A stretch of 5,783 bases of DNA from Pseudomonadota bacterium (GCA_021783435.1 JAJXUC010000198.1:1-5783); one strand, 5' to 3'; shown: positions 1-5,662, counted from the first letter of the stretch. A program made the numbers and translations. Notes: generated by a model from the sequence alone, not told the origin.

Positions 1-2
1 TC

Positions 3-389
3 CTGCTGACCGGATTCATCGGCGGCGTGAGCACGGCTTATAGCGCCGTGTGGTCCTATGTGAGCCAATGGCCGCATTTCCAACACGACAAATTCGTGTC
101 CACACGCAACTGGCGCCTGACGTACGCACTCGGCATGGTCCTTGGCGCCGTCGCCTTCACGCTGCTGATGAATCACGGCGAGGGATTCGTCACGCGCGTT
201 CCGGCTTGGCAGTTGCTCGCCGGAGGCGTCATCGGCGGCTTCGGGGCGCGCATGGGCGGAGGTTGCACATCGGGCCACGGCATTTGCGGACTGGGCTCTT
301 TGCAATTTCCATCGCTGCTTGCCGTCATCACCTTCCTGACCACGGCCATCGGCACCGCGCACCTGGTACACGCACTCGGGGGATTCTGA
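3..389 (+). CDS. YeeE/YedE family sulfur-compound transporter, 5'-truncated by window edge
   Basis: Inner-membrane protein of the YeeE/YedE (sulf_transp) family, whose studied members take up thiosulfate. The frame is open from the first complete codon at 3 to the TGA at 387-389, so the gene starts outside the window. A GTG at 27 is only an internal codon, since the preceding residues (LLTGFIGG) already look like a membrane segment of the family. Visible hydrophobic segments lie near codons 123-177, 207-246 and 303-350. The diagnostic motif is GGGCTSGHGICG, with its first Cys at 264-266; conserved cysteines in this family are thought to relay the sulfur substrate. The stop is one base before the next gene, which encodes a second, smaller member, so the two probably form a two-subunit transporter. 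Family assignment is firm. Substrate (thiosulfate, sulfite or another sulfur compound) is inferred from the family. Confidence 0.85.
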   Translation: MLTGFIGGVSTAYSAVWSYVSQWPHFQHDKFVSTRNWRLTYALGMVLGAVAFTLLMNHGEGFVTRVPAWQLLAGGVIGGFGARMGGGCTSGHGICGLGSLQFPSLLAVITFLTTAIGTAHLVHALGGF

Positions 390-390
390 G

Positions 391-819
391 ATGATGAAAC
401 GCGTTCACCCCGTTCCCGTCTTGCTTTCGTCGCTTCTGGCTGGGGGCTTGTTCGGCTTTGGTCTGGCTTGGTCCACCATGGTCAAGCCGGAAGCCATTAT
501 CGAATTCCTGCTGCTGCAGAACATGGGGCTGCTGCTGGTGATGGGCGGTGCGGCAGGCGTCGTCGCGCTGACCTACCGCCTCATTCCAAAACTGATGAGG
601 ACCCCTGTGTTCGGCCTGGGATTTGGCGTGCACCCTTCACCACTGAACATTCGCATCATCATCGGCTCGGCCCTGTTCGGCATCGGCTGGGGACTGAGCG
701 GCGTCTGCCCTGGGCCGGCAATCGCCGGCCTCGGGGTGGGCAACTGGCCACTTCTGTATGTCGTCGGGGGGATACTCATCGGCGCTTGGATCGAAGGCCG
801 GTTTTTCGAAAAAACCTGA
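391..819 (+). CDS. Second YeeE/YedE-type membrane protein (DUF6691-like), transporter partner subunit
   Basis: A 142-residue protein with about four membrane segments (roughly residues 8-29, 46-65, 87-105 and 117-134) and the family motif GLSGVCPGPA, with Cys at residue 106. It resembles the small second gene that follows a YeeE/YedE gene in many proteobacteria (PmpB or DUF6691 type), and the pair together would give the equivalent of one full-length transporter. Start: ATG at 391 is one base after the upstream stop and has a G-rich ribosome-binding-like stretch (GGGGGA) about 7 nt upstream. ATG at 394 is an equally possible start and would remove one residue. The next gene, maf, begins 2 nt after the stop, so the whole run is likely one transcript. 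In other bacteria such pairs often sit with sulfide or persulfide detoxification genes; none is visible here. Confidence 0.85.
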   Translation: MMKRVHPVPVLLSSLLAGGLFGFGLAWSTMVKPEAIIEFLLLQNMGLLLVMGGAAGVVALTYRLIPKLMRTPVFGLGFGVHPSPLNIRIIIGSALFGIGWGLSGVCPGPAIAGLGVGNWPLLYVVGGILIGAWIEGRFFEKT

Positions 820-821
820 AC

Positions 822-1439
822 ATGCCTGATTTGACTTCCGGTACGGCGGCGGCCCCGCCCCTCGTCCTCGCCTCGACCTCGGCCTACCGGCGCGTCTTGC
901 TCGATCGCCTACGCCTGTCCTTCACAGTCCGCAGTCCCCAGACCGATGAGACCCCGCAACCAGGCGAGGCGCCCCGTGCCCTGGCCCTGCGGCTGGCAGC
1001 GGCCAAGGCACAGGCCGTCGCCGTGGACATGCCCGGCACGTGGGTCATTGGCGCGGACCAGGTCTGTGCCTGCGAGGGACACATCCTCGGCAAACCCGGA
1101 AATCATGAGGCGGCCGTCAGGCAACTGCGTCTGCTGCAAGGACGCACGTCTTTATTTCACACCGCCCTGGCGCTGATCACGCCCGACGGCAGCATGCAGC
1201 TGCGCGAGGTTCCCACCACAGTTCGCATGCGCGAGTTGAGTGACGCCCAGATCGAAAACTATCTGCGCACCGAGCAACCTTACGACTGCGCCGGGAGCGC
1301 CAAGTCCGAAGGGCTGGGCATCGCGTTGCTGGAAGCCATCAGCAGCGATGATCCCACGGCCCTCGTTGGGCTGCCGCTGATTGCTTTGTGCGACCTGCTG
1401 CTGGCCAGCGGCTACCCTCTGCTGGATCAGGCGCTTTGA
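822..1439 (+). CDS. yceF: Maf/YceF-type nucleotide pyrophosphatase (probable m7GTP pyrophosphatase)
   Basis: A 205-residue cytoplasmic Maf-family protein that hydrolyses modified nucleoside triphosphates to the monophosphate and pyrophosphate. Family signatures are in order: LASTSAYRR (residues 17-24), DETP (42-45), GADQVC (77-82, with the presumed catalytic Asp79), GKP (90-92) and CAGSAKSEG (156-164), then LVGLPLIALC (181-190). The AGSxKSEG version and the overall match to E. coli YceF, rather than YhdE, point to the subgroup reported to act on 7-methyl-GTP. The open frame extends far upstream, but that part overlaps the membrane-protein gene in another frame and has no family similarity, so ATG 822 is chosen. 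No clear ribosome binding site precedes it; it lies 2 nt after the previous stop, so translational coupling is likely. Its TGA overlaps the next ATG by one base. Confidence 0.92.
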   Translation: MPDLTSGTAAAPPLVLASTSAYRRVLLDRLRLSFTVRSPQTDETPQPGEAPRALALRLAAAKAQAVAVDMPGTWVIGADQVCACEGHILGKPGNHEAAVRQLRLLQGRTSLFHTALALITPDGSMQLREVPTTVRMRELSDAQIENYLRTEQPYDCAGSAKSEGLGIALLEAISSDDPTALVGLPLIALCDLLLASGYPLLDQAL

Positions 1440-2194
1440 TGCCGGCCCCAGCGACCAGGGCAGGCCGGCTGCTGCTTGTCCCCACGCCTTTGGCCGACGT
1501 GGCCGAAACGCCGCTCAACAGCGTACTGCCGCATGCAAGCATTGCCGCTGCCGCCGGCCTGGAGCACTGGATCGTGGAGAACGCCAAGACCGCTCGCGCC
1601 TTTCTCGGCGCGGTGCATGCCGTGCAGCCGCTGCGCGTGCCGTTGCAGCAGCAAGGCATGGCCGTGTTGCCCAAACATGGGCGGCTTGACGCTGCGGCGC
1701 TGCGCGCCATGCTCCAGCCCTGTCTGGACGGTGCCGACTTGGGACTGATGTCCGAGGCCGGCGCGCCCTGCGTCGCAGACCCTGGCGCCCTGGTGGTCGC
1801 CCATGCGCACGAACTGGGCATACCCGTGGTGCCTCTGGTTGGGCCCAGCGCCTTGCTGCTCGGACTCATGGCCAGTGGCCTCGATGGCCAGCGCTTCGCC
1901 TTTCATGGTTATCTGCCCGTCGAGGCCGATGCGCGTGACAAGCAGATCCACTTGCTCGAACGCGAAAGCGCGCAACGCCGGCAAACCCAGCTGTTCATCG
2001 AAACGCCCTATCGCAATACCGCCGTGCTGCAAGCCCTGGTCAAAACCCTAAAGCCATCAACCCGGCTGACGGTAGCCAGCAATCTCACGTCCCCCCATGC
2101 CGCCGTGCACACGCGCAGCGTGGCGCAATGGCGCGAGGCGAGCCCGGCCGCGCTCGAGAAAGTTCCATGCATCTTCGGCTTCTTGGCCAGCTAA
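1439..2194 (+). CDS. RsmI-like SAM-dependent methyltransferase (tetrapyrrole-methylase fold)
   Basis: A 251-residue protein of the tetrapyrrole/corrin methylase superfamily, on the RsmI (16S rRNA C1402 2'-O-methyltransferase) side. Visible landmarks are LLLVPTPLADV (residues 11-21), IVENAKTARAFL (45-56), LMSEAGAPCVADPGALVVAHAHELG (103-127), VVPLVGPSALLLGLMASGLDGQRFAFHGYLP (130-160) and FIETPYRN (187-193). It is shorter than typical RsmI (about 280 residues), and the SEAGAPCVADPG segment differs from the RsmI form, so this is probably the separate paralogue commonly found beside maf in betaproteobacteria, not the orthologue of RsmI. Its substrate is not established to my knowledge. Start: ATG 1439 overlaps the maf TGA by one base, with a weak CAGG 7 nt upstream. 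Codons upstream of 1439 in this frame lie inside maf and have no family match. It converges on the S49 peptidase gene. Confidence 0.87.
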   Translation: MPAPATRAGRLLLVPTPLADVAETPLNSVLPHASIAAAAGLEHWIVENAKTARAFLGAVHAVQPLRVPLQQQGMAVLPKHGRLDAAALRAMLQPCLDGADLGLMSEAGAPCVADPGALVVAHAHELGIPVVPLVGPSALLLGLMASGLDGQRFAFHGYLPVEADARDKQIHLLERESAQRRQTQLFIETPYRNTAVLQALVKTLKPSTRLTVASNLTSPHAAVHTRSVAQWREASPAALEKVPCIFGFLAS

Positions 2195-2276
2195 GAATCG
2201 CGCGCTCTTGCTCCGTAGGACGCATGCATCACTGGCCGGGCCGAAACCCACGCAGCCGGGCCCTGATGCCCGCGAT
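2195..2276. other. Convergent intergenic gap with terminal inverted repeat
   Basis: Space between the stop of the methyltransferase and the stop of the S49 peptidase. GAATCGCG at 2195-2202 is repeated inverted as CGCGATTC at 2271-2278, so the arms bracket nearly the whole gap, and the right arm runs into the peptidase stop codon. A smaller stem, CGGGC at 2257-2261 with GCCCG at 2268-2272, lies inside it and competes for the same bases. Neither is followed by a T-run, so no intrinsic terminator can be called. The gap may still serve as a bidirectional stop by structure; this is inference. Confidence 0.4.
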
Positions 2277-3278
2277 TCAGCGCAGCGACCAGGCGCTGTT
2301 GTGCAGCATTTCATGCACCGCCCCCATGCCCATTGAGGCGCCGAAACGCTTGGCCAGGCGATCGACCACGTTCTCGTGGCGCGTGTAATCCACCAGATTC
2401 TTTTCGTGGACCACATCACGCGCCACGGTGTCCGTATCACCGTAGCCGTCAGCCAAGCCTTGCTGCACAGCCGATTCGCCGGTCCAGACCAGGCCTGAAA
2501 ATGTTTGGTTATTGATTTTCAGACGACTTCCGCGCCCCTTCTCGACGGCGGCGATGAATTGCTGATGAATCTGCTTGAGCATGGTCTGCGCGTAGGCCTT
2601 CTGGTCTTCGGGCATGGGTGAGAATGGATCCATGAAGCCCTTGTTGGCGCCGGCAGTGAGCAAGCGCCGCGTCACACCGAGTTTGTCCATCAGCCCCGAG
2701 AAGCCGAACCCATCCATCAACACGCCGATGGAACCCACCAAACTGGCCGGATTCACGTAGATCTTGTCCGTTGCCACGGCGATGTAGTAGGCCGCAGAGG
2801 CGCACACCTCGTCACACACGGCGTAGATGGGAATGTTCTTGTGCTTGGCGCGCAGGCGCCAGATCTCGGCGTTGATCTGGCTCGCCTGGACCGGGCTGCC
2901 CCCAGGGCTGTTGATGCGCAGGATGACGGCCTTGGTCCCGCGATCATCGAAGGCGTCCTGCAGCGAGGCATTGATGTTGTCAGCGCTGGCCATCGACGAC
3001 GCCGAGATTTCCCCATTGAGTTCGACCAGTGCCGTATGCGGGCCGGCGATCTGGTCGCCCGCATGTTCGGCCATATACCCCCCCAAGAAAATGGCCAGAA
3101 TCAGGCCGAGAAAAGCCAGACGGAAAAAGATGGACCAGCGGCGCGCGCGGCGCCTCTCGTTCACGATTTCCATCACCAGCCGCTCCAGCACGCCGCGTTC
3201 CCATGCGGCATGAGGCGTCGCAGCGGGCTCGCCAAGATGAGGTTCTCGTTGAGGGTCGTTGGGGTTCGCGTCGTTCAT
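2277..3278 (-). CDS. sppA: S49 family signal peptide peptidase (SppA-like)
   Basis: A 333-residue inner-membrane serine protease that, by family, degrades cleaved signal peptides in or at the outer face of the membrane. Residues 1-46 are polar and contain an Arg-rich stretch (ERRRARR), followed by one membrane anchor at about 49-69; the protease domain follows. Motifs are LRINSPGGSPVQAS (120-133), CASAAYYIA with the presumed nucleophile Ser161, and LVGSIGVLMDG (180-190). Lys213 in GANKGFMDPFSP is the presumed general base of the Ser-Lys dyad. Length and organisation match the short, single-domain SppA of bacteria, not the double-domain E. coli SppA. ATG 3278 is chosen because relatives have a similar polar N-terminus, though no strong ribosome binding site precedes it; an internal ATG at 3173 has GGAG 9 nt upstream and would shorten the protein to 298 residues. 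Ser161 is followed by Ala-Ala, not the commoner Gly-Gly. Confidence 0.92.
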   Translation of the reverse strand: MNDANPNDPQREPHLGEPAATPHAAWERGVLERLVMEIVNERRRARRWSIFFRLAFLGLILAIFLGGYMAEHAGDQIAGPHTALVELNGEISASSMASADNINASLQDAFDDRGTKAVILRINSPGGSPVQASQINAEIWRLRAKHKNIPIYAVCDEVCASAAYYIAVATDKIYVNPASLVGSIGVLMDGFGFSGLMDKLGVTRRLLTAGANKGFMDPFSPMPEDQKAYAQTMLKQIHQQFIAAVEKGRGSRLKINNQTFSGLVWTGESAVQQGLADGYGDTDTVARDVVHEKNLVDYTRHENVVDRLAKRFGASMGMGAVHEMLHNSAWSLR

Positions 3279-3364
3279 AGGCCGTGGTGTTGAAGGTGGT
3301 GCGCCTGCATCGTCGGGCCAGGGCAGGATAGCAGCGCGTCGTGTCTTGAAACGTGACGATTCGT
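3279..3364 (-). other. Short gap between HAD phosphatase and sppA
   Basis: An 86-nt spacer on the minus-strand run. It holds no gene, no T-tailed hairpin and no clear ribosome binding site for sppA. On the minus strand a TATCCT resembles a -10 box (4 of 6 matches), but no good -35 lies at the right distance, so a promoter here is only a weak possibility. In several related Burkholderiales I recall a small Rieske-type 2Fe-2S protein gene at this place; there is no room for it here. Confidence 0.4.
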
Positions 3365-4018
3365 TCAGACGCCGAGGAGAAAGCGTTGCAAGTCGGACAC
3401 CGAATCCGCCAGAAAAACCGGTTGCATCTGCGCCAATGCCTGCGCCTCATGCGCGCCGTAAGCCACCGCAGCGGCGGCCGTTCCGGCGTTGCGAGCCATG
3501 AGCAGATCGTGGGTCGTGTCGCCCACCATCAGGGTGCGTTCGGGTTCGTCGCCCAGTTGTTCCATGATTTCCTGCAGCATCGCGGGATGCGGTTTGGGTG
3601 TGGTTTCATCGGCCGTGCGCGTGGTGTCGAACAGGTGCCGCAACTCGGCATGTTCCAGCGCCCGGTTCAAGCCCTGACGCGATTTGCCGGTCGCCACGGC
3701 GAGCCGATGGCCGGCAGCCTTGAGCGCCAGCAGCATGTCGAGCACGCCGGGAAACAGCGTGAGATCGCCATCGTGCGCGAAGTAATGCCGGCGATAAGCC
3801 TGCGCCAGACGGTCGTAGTCACGCGGGTCCAGCGTTGGAGCGGCGTGACGCAAGGCATCGCCCAGCCCCAGGCCGATGACGTAGGAGGCGGCGATGTCGC
3901 TGGGCACCGGCAAGCCCAGGTCGGCGCAGGCGGCCTGGATGGCGCGCGTGATGACTGCGGTGGAATCCATCAGGGTTCCATCCCAGTCGAACACAATCAA
4001 CTCATAAGGAGATGGCAT
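3365..4018 (-). CDS. HAD-superfamily phosphatase (phosphoglycolate phosphatase-like)
   Basis: A 217-residue cytoplasmic hydrolase of HAD subfamily IA. All four motifs are present: FDWDGTLMDS with nucleophile Asp11 and acid/base Asp13, AVATGKS with Thr110, KPHP with Lys142, and MVGDTTHDLLMA with Asp167 and Asp171 for Mg2+ binding. A helical cap of about residues 18-90 lies between motifs I and II, as in phosphoglycolate phosphatase and PpaX-like enzymes. The substrate cannot be read from the sequence, so no symbol is given. Start: ATG 4018 gives MPSPYELIVFDWDGT, the usual family N-terminus, and lies 8 nt after the rluC stop. A TTG at 4051 would add 11 residues overlapping rluC; it is less likely. 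No clear ribosome binding site is seen, so coupling with rluC translation is plausible. Confidence 0.9.
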   Translation of the reverse strand: MPSPYELIVFDWDGTLMDSTAVITRAIQAACADLGLPVPSDIAASYVIGLGLGDALRHAAPTLDPRDYDRLAQAYRRHYFAHDGDLTLFPGVLDMLLALKAAGHRLAVATGKSRQGLNRALEHAELRHLFDTTRTADETTPKPHPAMLQEIMEQLGDEPERTLMVGDTTHDLLMARNAGTAAAAVAYGAHEAQALAQMQPVFLADSVSDLQRFLLGV

Positions 4019-4026
4019 CGCTGGAT

Positions 4027-5040
4027 CTATGGCGTCGATGGGGCCGAACAAAAATCGCGCAAGCGCTGCAGCCAGAGCCCATCCTCCGCCGGCCAGTCGG
4101 CGGTGAGCACCAGAGGCTCTCCATTGTGGGGGTGATTCAGAGCCAGGCGCGAAGCGTGCAGAAACATGCGCGCATTGCGAGGCAGCCTCGGCGCGGCGTC
4201 CCCGCGCGCCAGTTGCCGGTTGAGTGCATCGAACCCGTATTTCTCGTCGCCGACGACCGGATAACCCAGGCTTTGCAAATGCACCCGGATCTGGTGTGTG
4301 CGCCCCGTGTGGATACGCGCCTCGATCAGCGTCAGCCCCGCGACACCGGTGTGCGCCTGCAATGCGGCATCGGGCCAGGGGAAACGCTGCACGGGACGGA
4401 ATTGGCTGCGTGCCGCCTGGGCATCGTCGCCAGACGCAACACGCACCCTGCGCTCGCCCGACGCTGTGAGGTACTTATGCAAGGGCTTGTCGACCGTCAA
4501 CGCGCCCCCCTGCCACAAGCCGGCGACCAATGCGAAATAGCGCTTGTCCGCCTCGCGCTCGCGCAGGCTGGCGTGCAGCGCGGTCAGGGCGCTGCGCTTC
4601 TTGGCCAGCAGCAACACACCGGAGGTGTCGCGGTCCAGCCTGTGCACCAGCTCGAGAAAACGGTCCTGCTCGGCTGCACGCAGGGACTCGATCACGCCGA
4701 AGCTCAGGCCCGACCCCCCATGCACCGCCACGCCCGCCGGCTTGTTGATGGCCAGCAGCCAGGCGTCCTCATGGACGATGGGGTACTGCCGGGCCGGCGC
4801 GGCGGGCGCGGCCTGCGACATGCGCACGGGCGGCACGCGGACCTGATCGGAGCCGGCCAATTTTTGCGAAGCCTCGGCCCGCGCCCCGTTCACCCTCACC
4901 TCGCCCGAGCGCACGATACGGTAAATGTGACTGCGGGGAACGCCTTTGAGTACACGCGCAAGGAAGTTGTCCAGGCGTTGGCCAGCGCCGGATTCGCCCA
5001 CGGGGAGCACGGTGGCGGCTGCTGAACTTGGAGGGTGCAT
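4027..5040 (-). CDS. rluC: 23S rRNA pseudouridine synthase RluC
   Basis: A 337-residue RluA-family pseudouridine synthase. E. coli RluC converts U955, U2504 and U2580 of 23S rRNA to pseudouridine. An S4 RNA-binding domain covers about residues 20-70 (QRLDNFLARVLKGVPRSHIY, then SGEVRVNG). The catalytic domain follows with INKPAGVAVHGG (98-109), the signature HRLDRDTSGVLLLAKK (133-148) with catalytic Asp136, and GRTHQIRVHLQSLGYPVVGDEKYG (246-269). Length and both domains are normal. ATG 5040 is the only reasonable start: the frame upstream is open only to about 5118 and has no ATG, GTG or TTG. No ribosome binding site is evident before it. The gene is divergent from rne, the same arrangement as in E. 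coli, and leads the minus-strand run to the HAD gene and sppA. RluC is distinguished from RluD or RluA by its place next to rne and its S4 domain type. Confidence 0.93.
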   Translation of the reverse strand: MHPPSSAAATVLPVGESGAGQRLDNFLARVLKGVPRSHIYRIVRSGEVRVNGARAEASQKLAGSDQVRVPPVRMSQAAPAAPARQYPIVHEDAWLLAINKPAGVAVHGGSGLSFGVIESLRAAEQDRFLELVHRLDRDTSGVLLLAKKRSALTALHASLREREADKRYFALVAGLWQGGALTVDKPLHKYLTASGERRVRVASGDDAQAARSQFRPVQRFPWPDAALQAHTGVAGLTLIEARIHTGRTHQIRVHLQSLGYPVVGDEKYGFDALNRQLARGDAAPRLPRNARMFLHASRLALNHPHNGEPLVLTADWPAEDGLWLQRLRDFCSAPSTP

Positions 5041-5045
5041 ATAAT
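5040..5045 (+). promoter_or_regulatory. Candidate -10 box for rne, overlapping the rluC start
   Basis: A perfect TATAAT in a GC-rich setting, reading toward rne. Its first base is the first base of the rluC start codon on the other strand. No good -35 hexamer lies 16-18 nt upstream (that stretch reads GCGGCTGCT), and the TG two bases upstream is one position off the extended -10 spacing. If used, transcription would start near 5052 and give rne a leader of about 620 nt. Confidence 0.3.
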
Positions 5046-5101
5046 CGGGATGCGAAGCGCGTGCTAGTTGAGGCCGACTGCGTGGAAAAATGTTCGTCTT
5101 G

Positions 5102-5153
5102 ATGCCAAAGGGCGTGAATCACCCGCACCATTCACGCCGTTTAGATTTGGCAT
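5102..5153 (+). repeat. Long bulged inverted repeat in the rne leader
   Basis: Two nested pairs of arms: ATGCCAAA at 5102-5109 with TTTGGCAT at 5146-5153, and GGCGTGAAT at 5111-5119 with ATTCACGCC at 5130-5138. The apical loop is 10 nt (5120-5129). One unpaired base lies on the left side (5110) and seven (GTTTAGA, 5139-5145) on the right. All 17 pairs are Watson-Crick. The next bases (ATTTTAGTT) are T-rich but interrupted. It may be a leader RNA hairpin, a weak attenuator, or an operator for the divergent promoters. Confidence 0.6.
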
Positions 5154-5165
5154 TTTAGTTCGGCA

Positions 5166-5198
5166 TCCGTACAGCCTACAGGCTGTCCCACCAACGGA
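5166..5198 (+). repeat. Hairpin in the rne leader
   Basis: ACAGCC at 5171-5176 pairs with GGCTGT at 5181-5186 around a TACA loop. The stem is extended by TCCGT at 5166-5170 with ACGGA at 5194-5198, leaving a 7-nt bulge (5187-5193) on the 3' side. It follows the larger inverted repeat by 12 nt and has the same form: a continuous 5' arm and a bulged 3' arm. Confidence 0.5.
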
Positions 5199-5230
5199 CA
5201 CGGCCCCTGCTCAGCGCTGCAGTCCGCAAC

Positions 5231-5263
5231 CCCGGGCTCGCCGGGCCGGCATGGTCGGCCGGC
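5231..5263 (+). repeat. Pair of adjacent GC-rich hairpins in the rne leader
   Basis: CCCGG 5231-5235 pairs with CCGGG 5241-5245 over a 5-nt loop. Next to it GCCGGC 5245-5250 pairs with GCCGGC 5258-5263 over a 7-nt loop. They share base 5245, so only one of them can use it. No T-run follows, so this is not an intrinsic terminator. Confidence 0.4.
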
Positions 5264-5408
5264 AAGTCGCAGGAACAGCAAGCTCAAAGTCTGAACGAAC
5301 AGAATGCCCCGCACAACCCGGCCCCGATGCCGTGGTTCACGACAAATCGAATCTTTCCGTGTCCATCCCAAGCCTCATCCAATCCATCCGATGCACTGCA
5401 CTGGCAGC

Positions 5409-5430
5409 AACAGCCCCGTGCGGCGCTGTT
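5409..5430 (+). repeat. Hairpin in the rne leader
   Basis: AACAGC 5409-5414 pairs with GCTGTT 5425-5430; after a C-C mismatch, CC 5416-5417 pairs with GG 5422-5423 around GTGC. A competing pairing exists: CAGCCC 5411-5416 with GGGCTG 5432-5437. The two forms cannot coexist. Confidence 0.4.
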
Positions 5431-5481
5431 CGGGCTGGATCATGGCGACCGGATGCCGCGATTCCAGCCCCTGTCCGCCCT

Positions 5482-5511
5482 GGCATGCAACCATGCCCGA
5501 GCCCAGGTTGC
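5482..5511 (+). other. Possible H-type pseudoknot in the rne leader
   Basis: GGCAT 5482-5486 pairs with ATGCC 5493-5497. The whole 6-nt loop, GCAACC 5487-5492, is complementary to GGTTGC 5506-5511, eight bases downstream. A pseudoknot using five of the six loop bases and one linker base is geometrically reasonable. Alternatively the loop pairing may be a competing simple hairpin. A further competitor is CCTGG 5479-5483 with CCAGG 5503-5507. Confidence 0.35.
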
Positions 5512-5540
5512 TGCGCCTTGACGAGGCCTTTGTCCTGAAA

Positions 5541-5566
5541 CCTGCGACGAGTTCCCTCGTCGCAGG
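5541..5566 (+). repeat. Perfect 11-bp stem with TTCC tetraloop upstream of rne
   Basis: CCTGCGACGAG 5541-5551 pairs without mismatch with CTCGTCGCAGG 5556-5566 across the loop TTCC. It is the most stable simple hairpin in the window. The downstream bases GCGGTCATTCTCC have no T-run, so it is unlikely to terminate transcription; it is better explained as a leader RNA element. A second GACGAG at 5520-5525 could compete for the right arm. Confidence 0.65.
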
Positions 5567-5639
5567 GCGGTCATTCTCCAGATCGGCACCGAGCCTGCTG
5601 CGCGAGTCGGGTCCTTGAGACCCTGGATCAATCACGCAG

Positions 5640-5656
5640 CCCGCCTGACGGGCGGG
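5640..5656 (+). repeat. Hairpin adjoining the rne ribosome binding site
   Basis: CCCGCC 5640-5645 pairs with GGCGGG 5651-5656 across TGACG. The stem ends two bases before the GGAG at 5659-5662, so its formation or a ribosome-induced opening could affect initiation at rne. It is not a terminator, since no T-run follows. Confidence 0.5.
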
Positions 5657-5658
5657 AT

Positions 5659-5662
5659 GGAG
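5659..5662 (+). promoter_or_regulatory. rne: Ribosome binding site of rne
   Basis: GGAG lies 8 nt before ATG 5671, normal spacing. It supports the start that gives the family N-terminus [10 protein letters not shown]. Confidence 0.75.

Noticed and set aside
27..29. GTG as true start of the first transporter gene
   Set aside because: The frame is open to the window edge and the residues before it are family-like membrane sequence.
468..821. N-terminal extension of the maf reading frame inside the membrane-protein gene
   Set aside because: It overlaps a well-supported gene in another frame, has a basic low-complexity shadow composition and no Maf similarity.
2790..2798. Ser-Ala-Ala instead of Ser-Gly-Gly at the SppA active site as a sign of inactivity
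   Set aside because: The nucleophile and the Lys213 motif are intact, and Ala variants next to the Ser occur in active S49 relatives as far as I recall.
4019..4051. TTG start for the HAD phosphatase
   Set aside because: It would overlap rluC and add 11 residues not typical of the family; ATG 4018 gives the usual distance to the first motif.
5541..5566. Intrinsic terminator
   Set aside because: The stem is ideal but no T-run follows on the plus strand, and only TTTC follows on the minus strand.
5068..5618. Open frames of 60-156 codons between rluC and rne
   Set aside because: They are Pro/Arg/Ser-rich shadow-like translations, overlap each other on both strands, and lack ribosome binding sites or recognisable families. 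GC-rich DNA gives such frames by chance.
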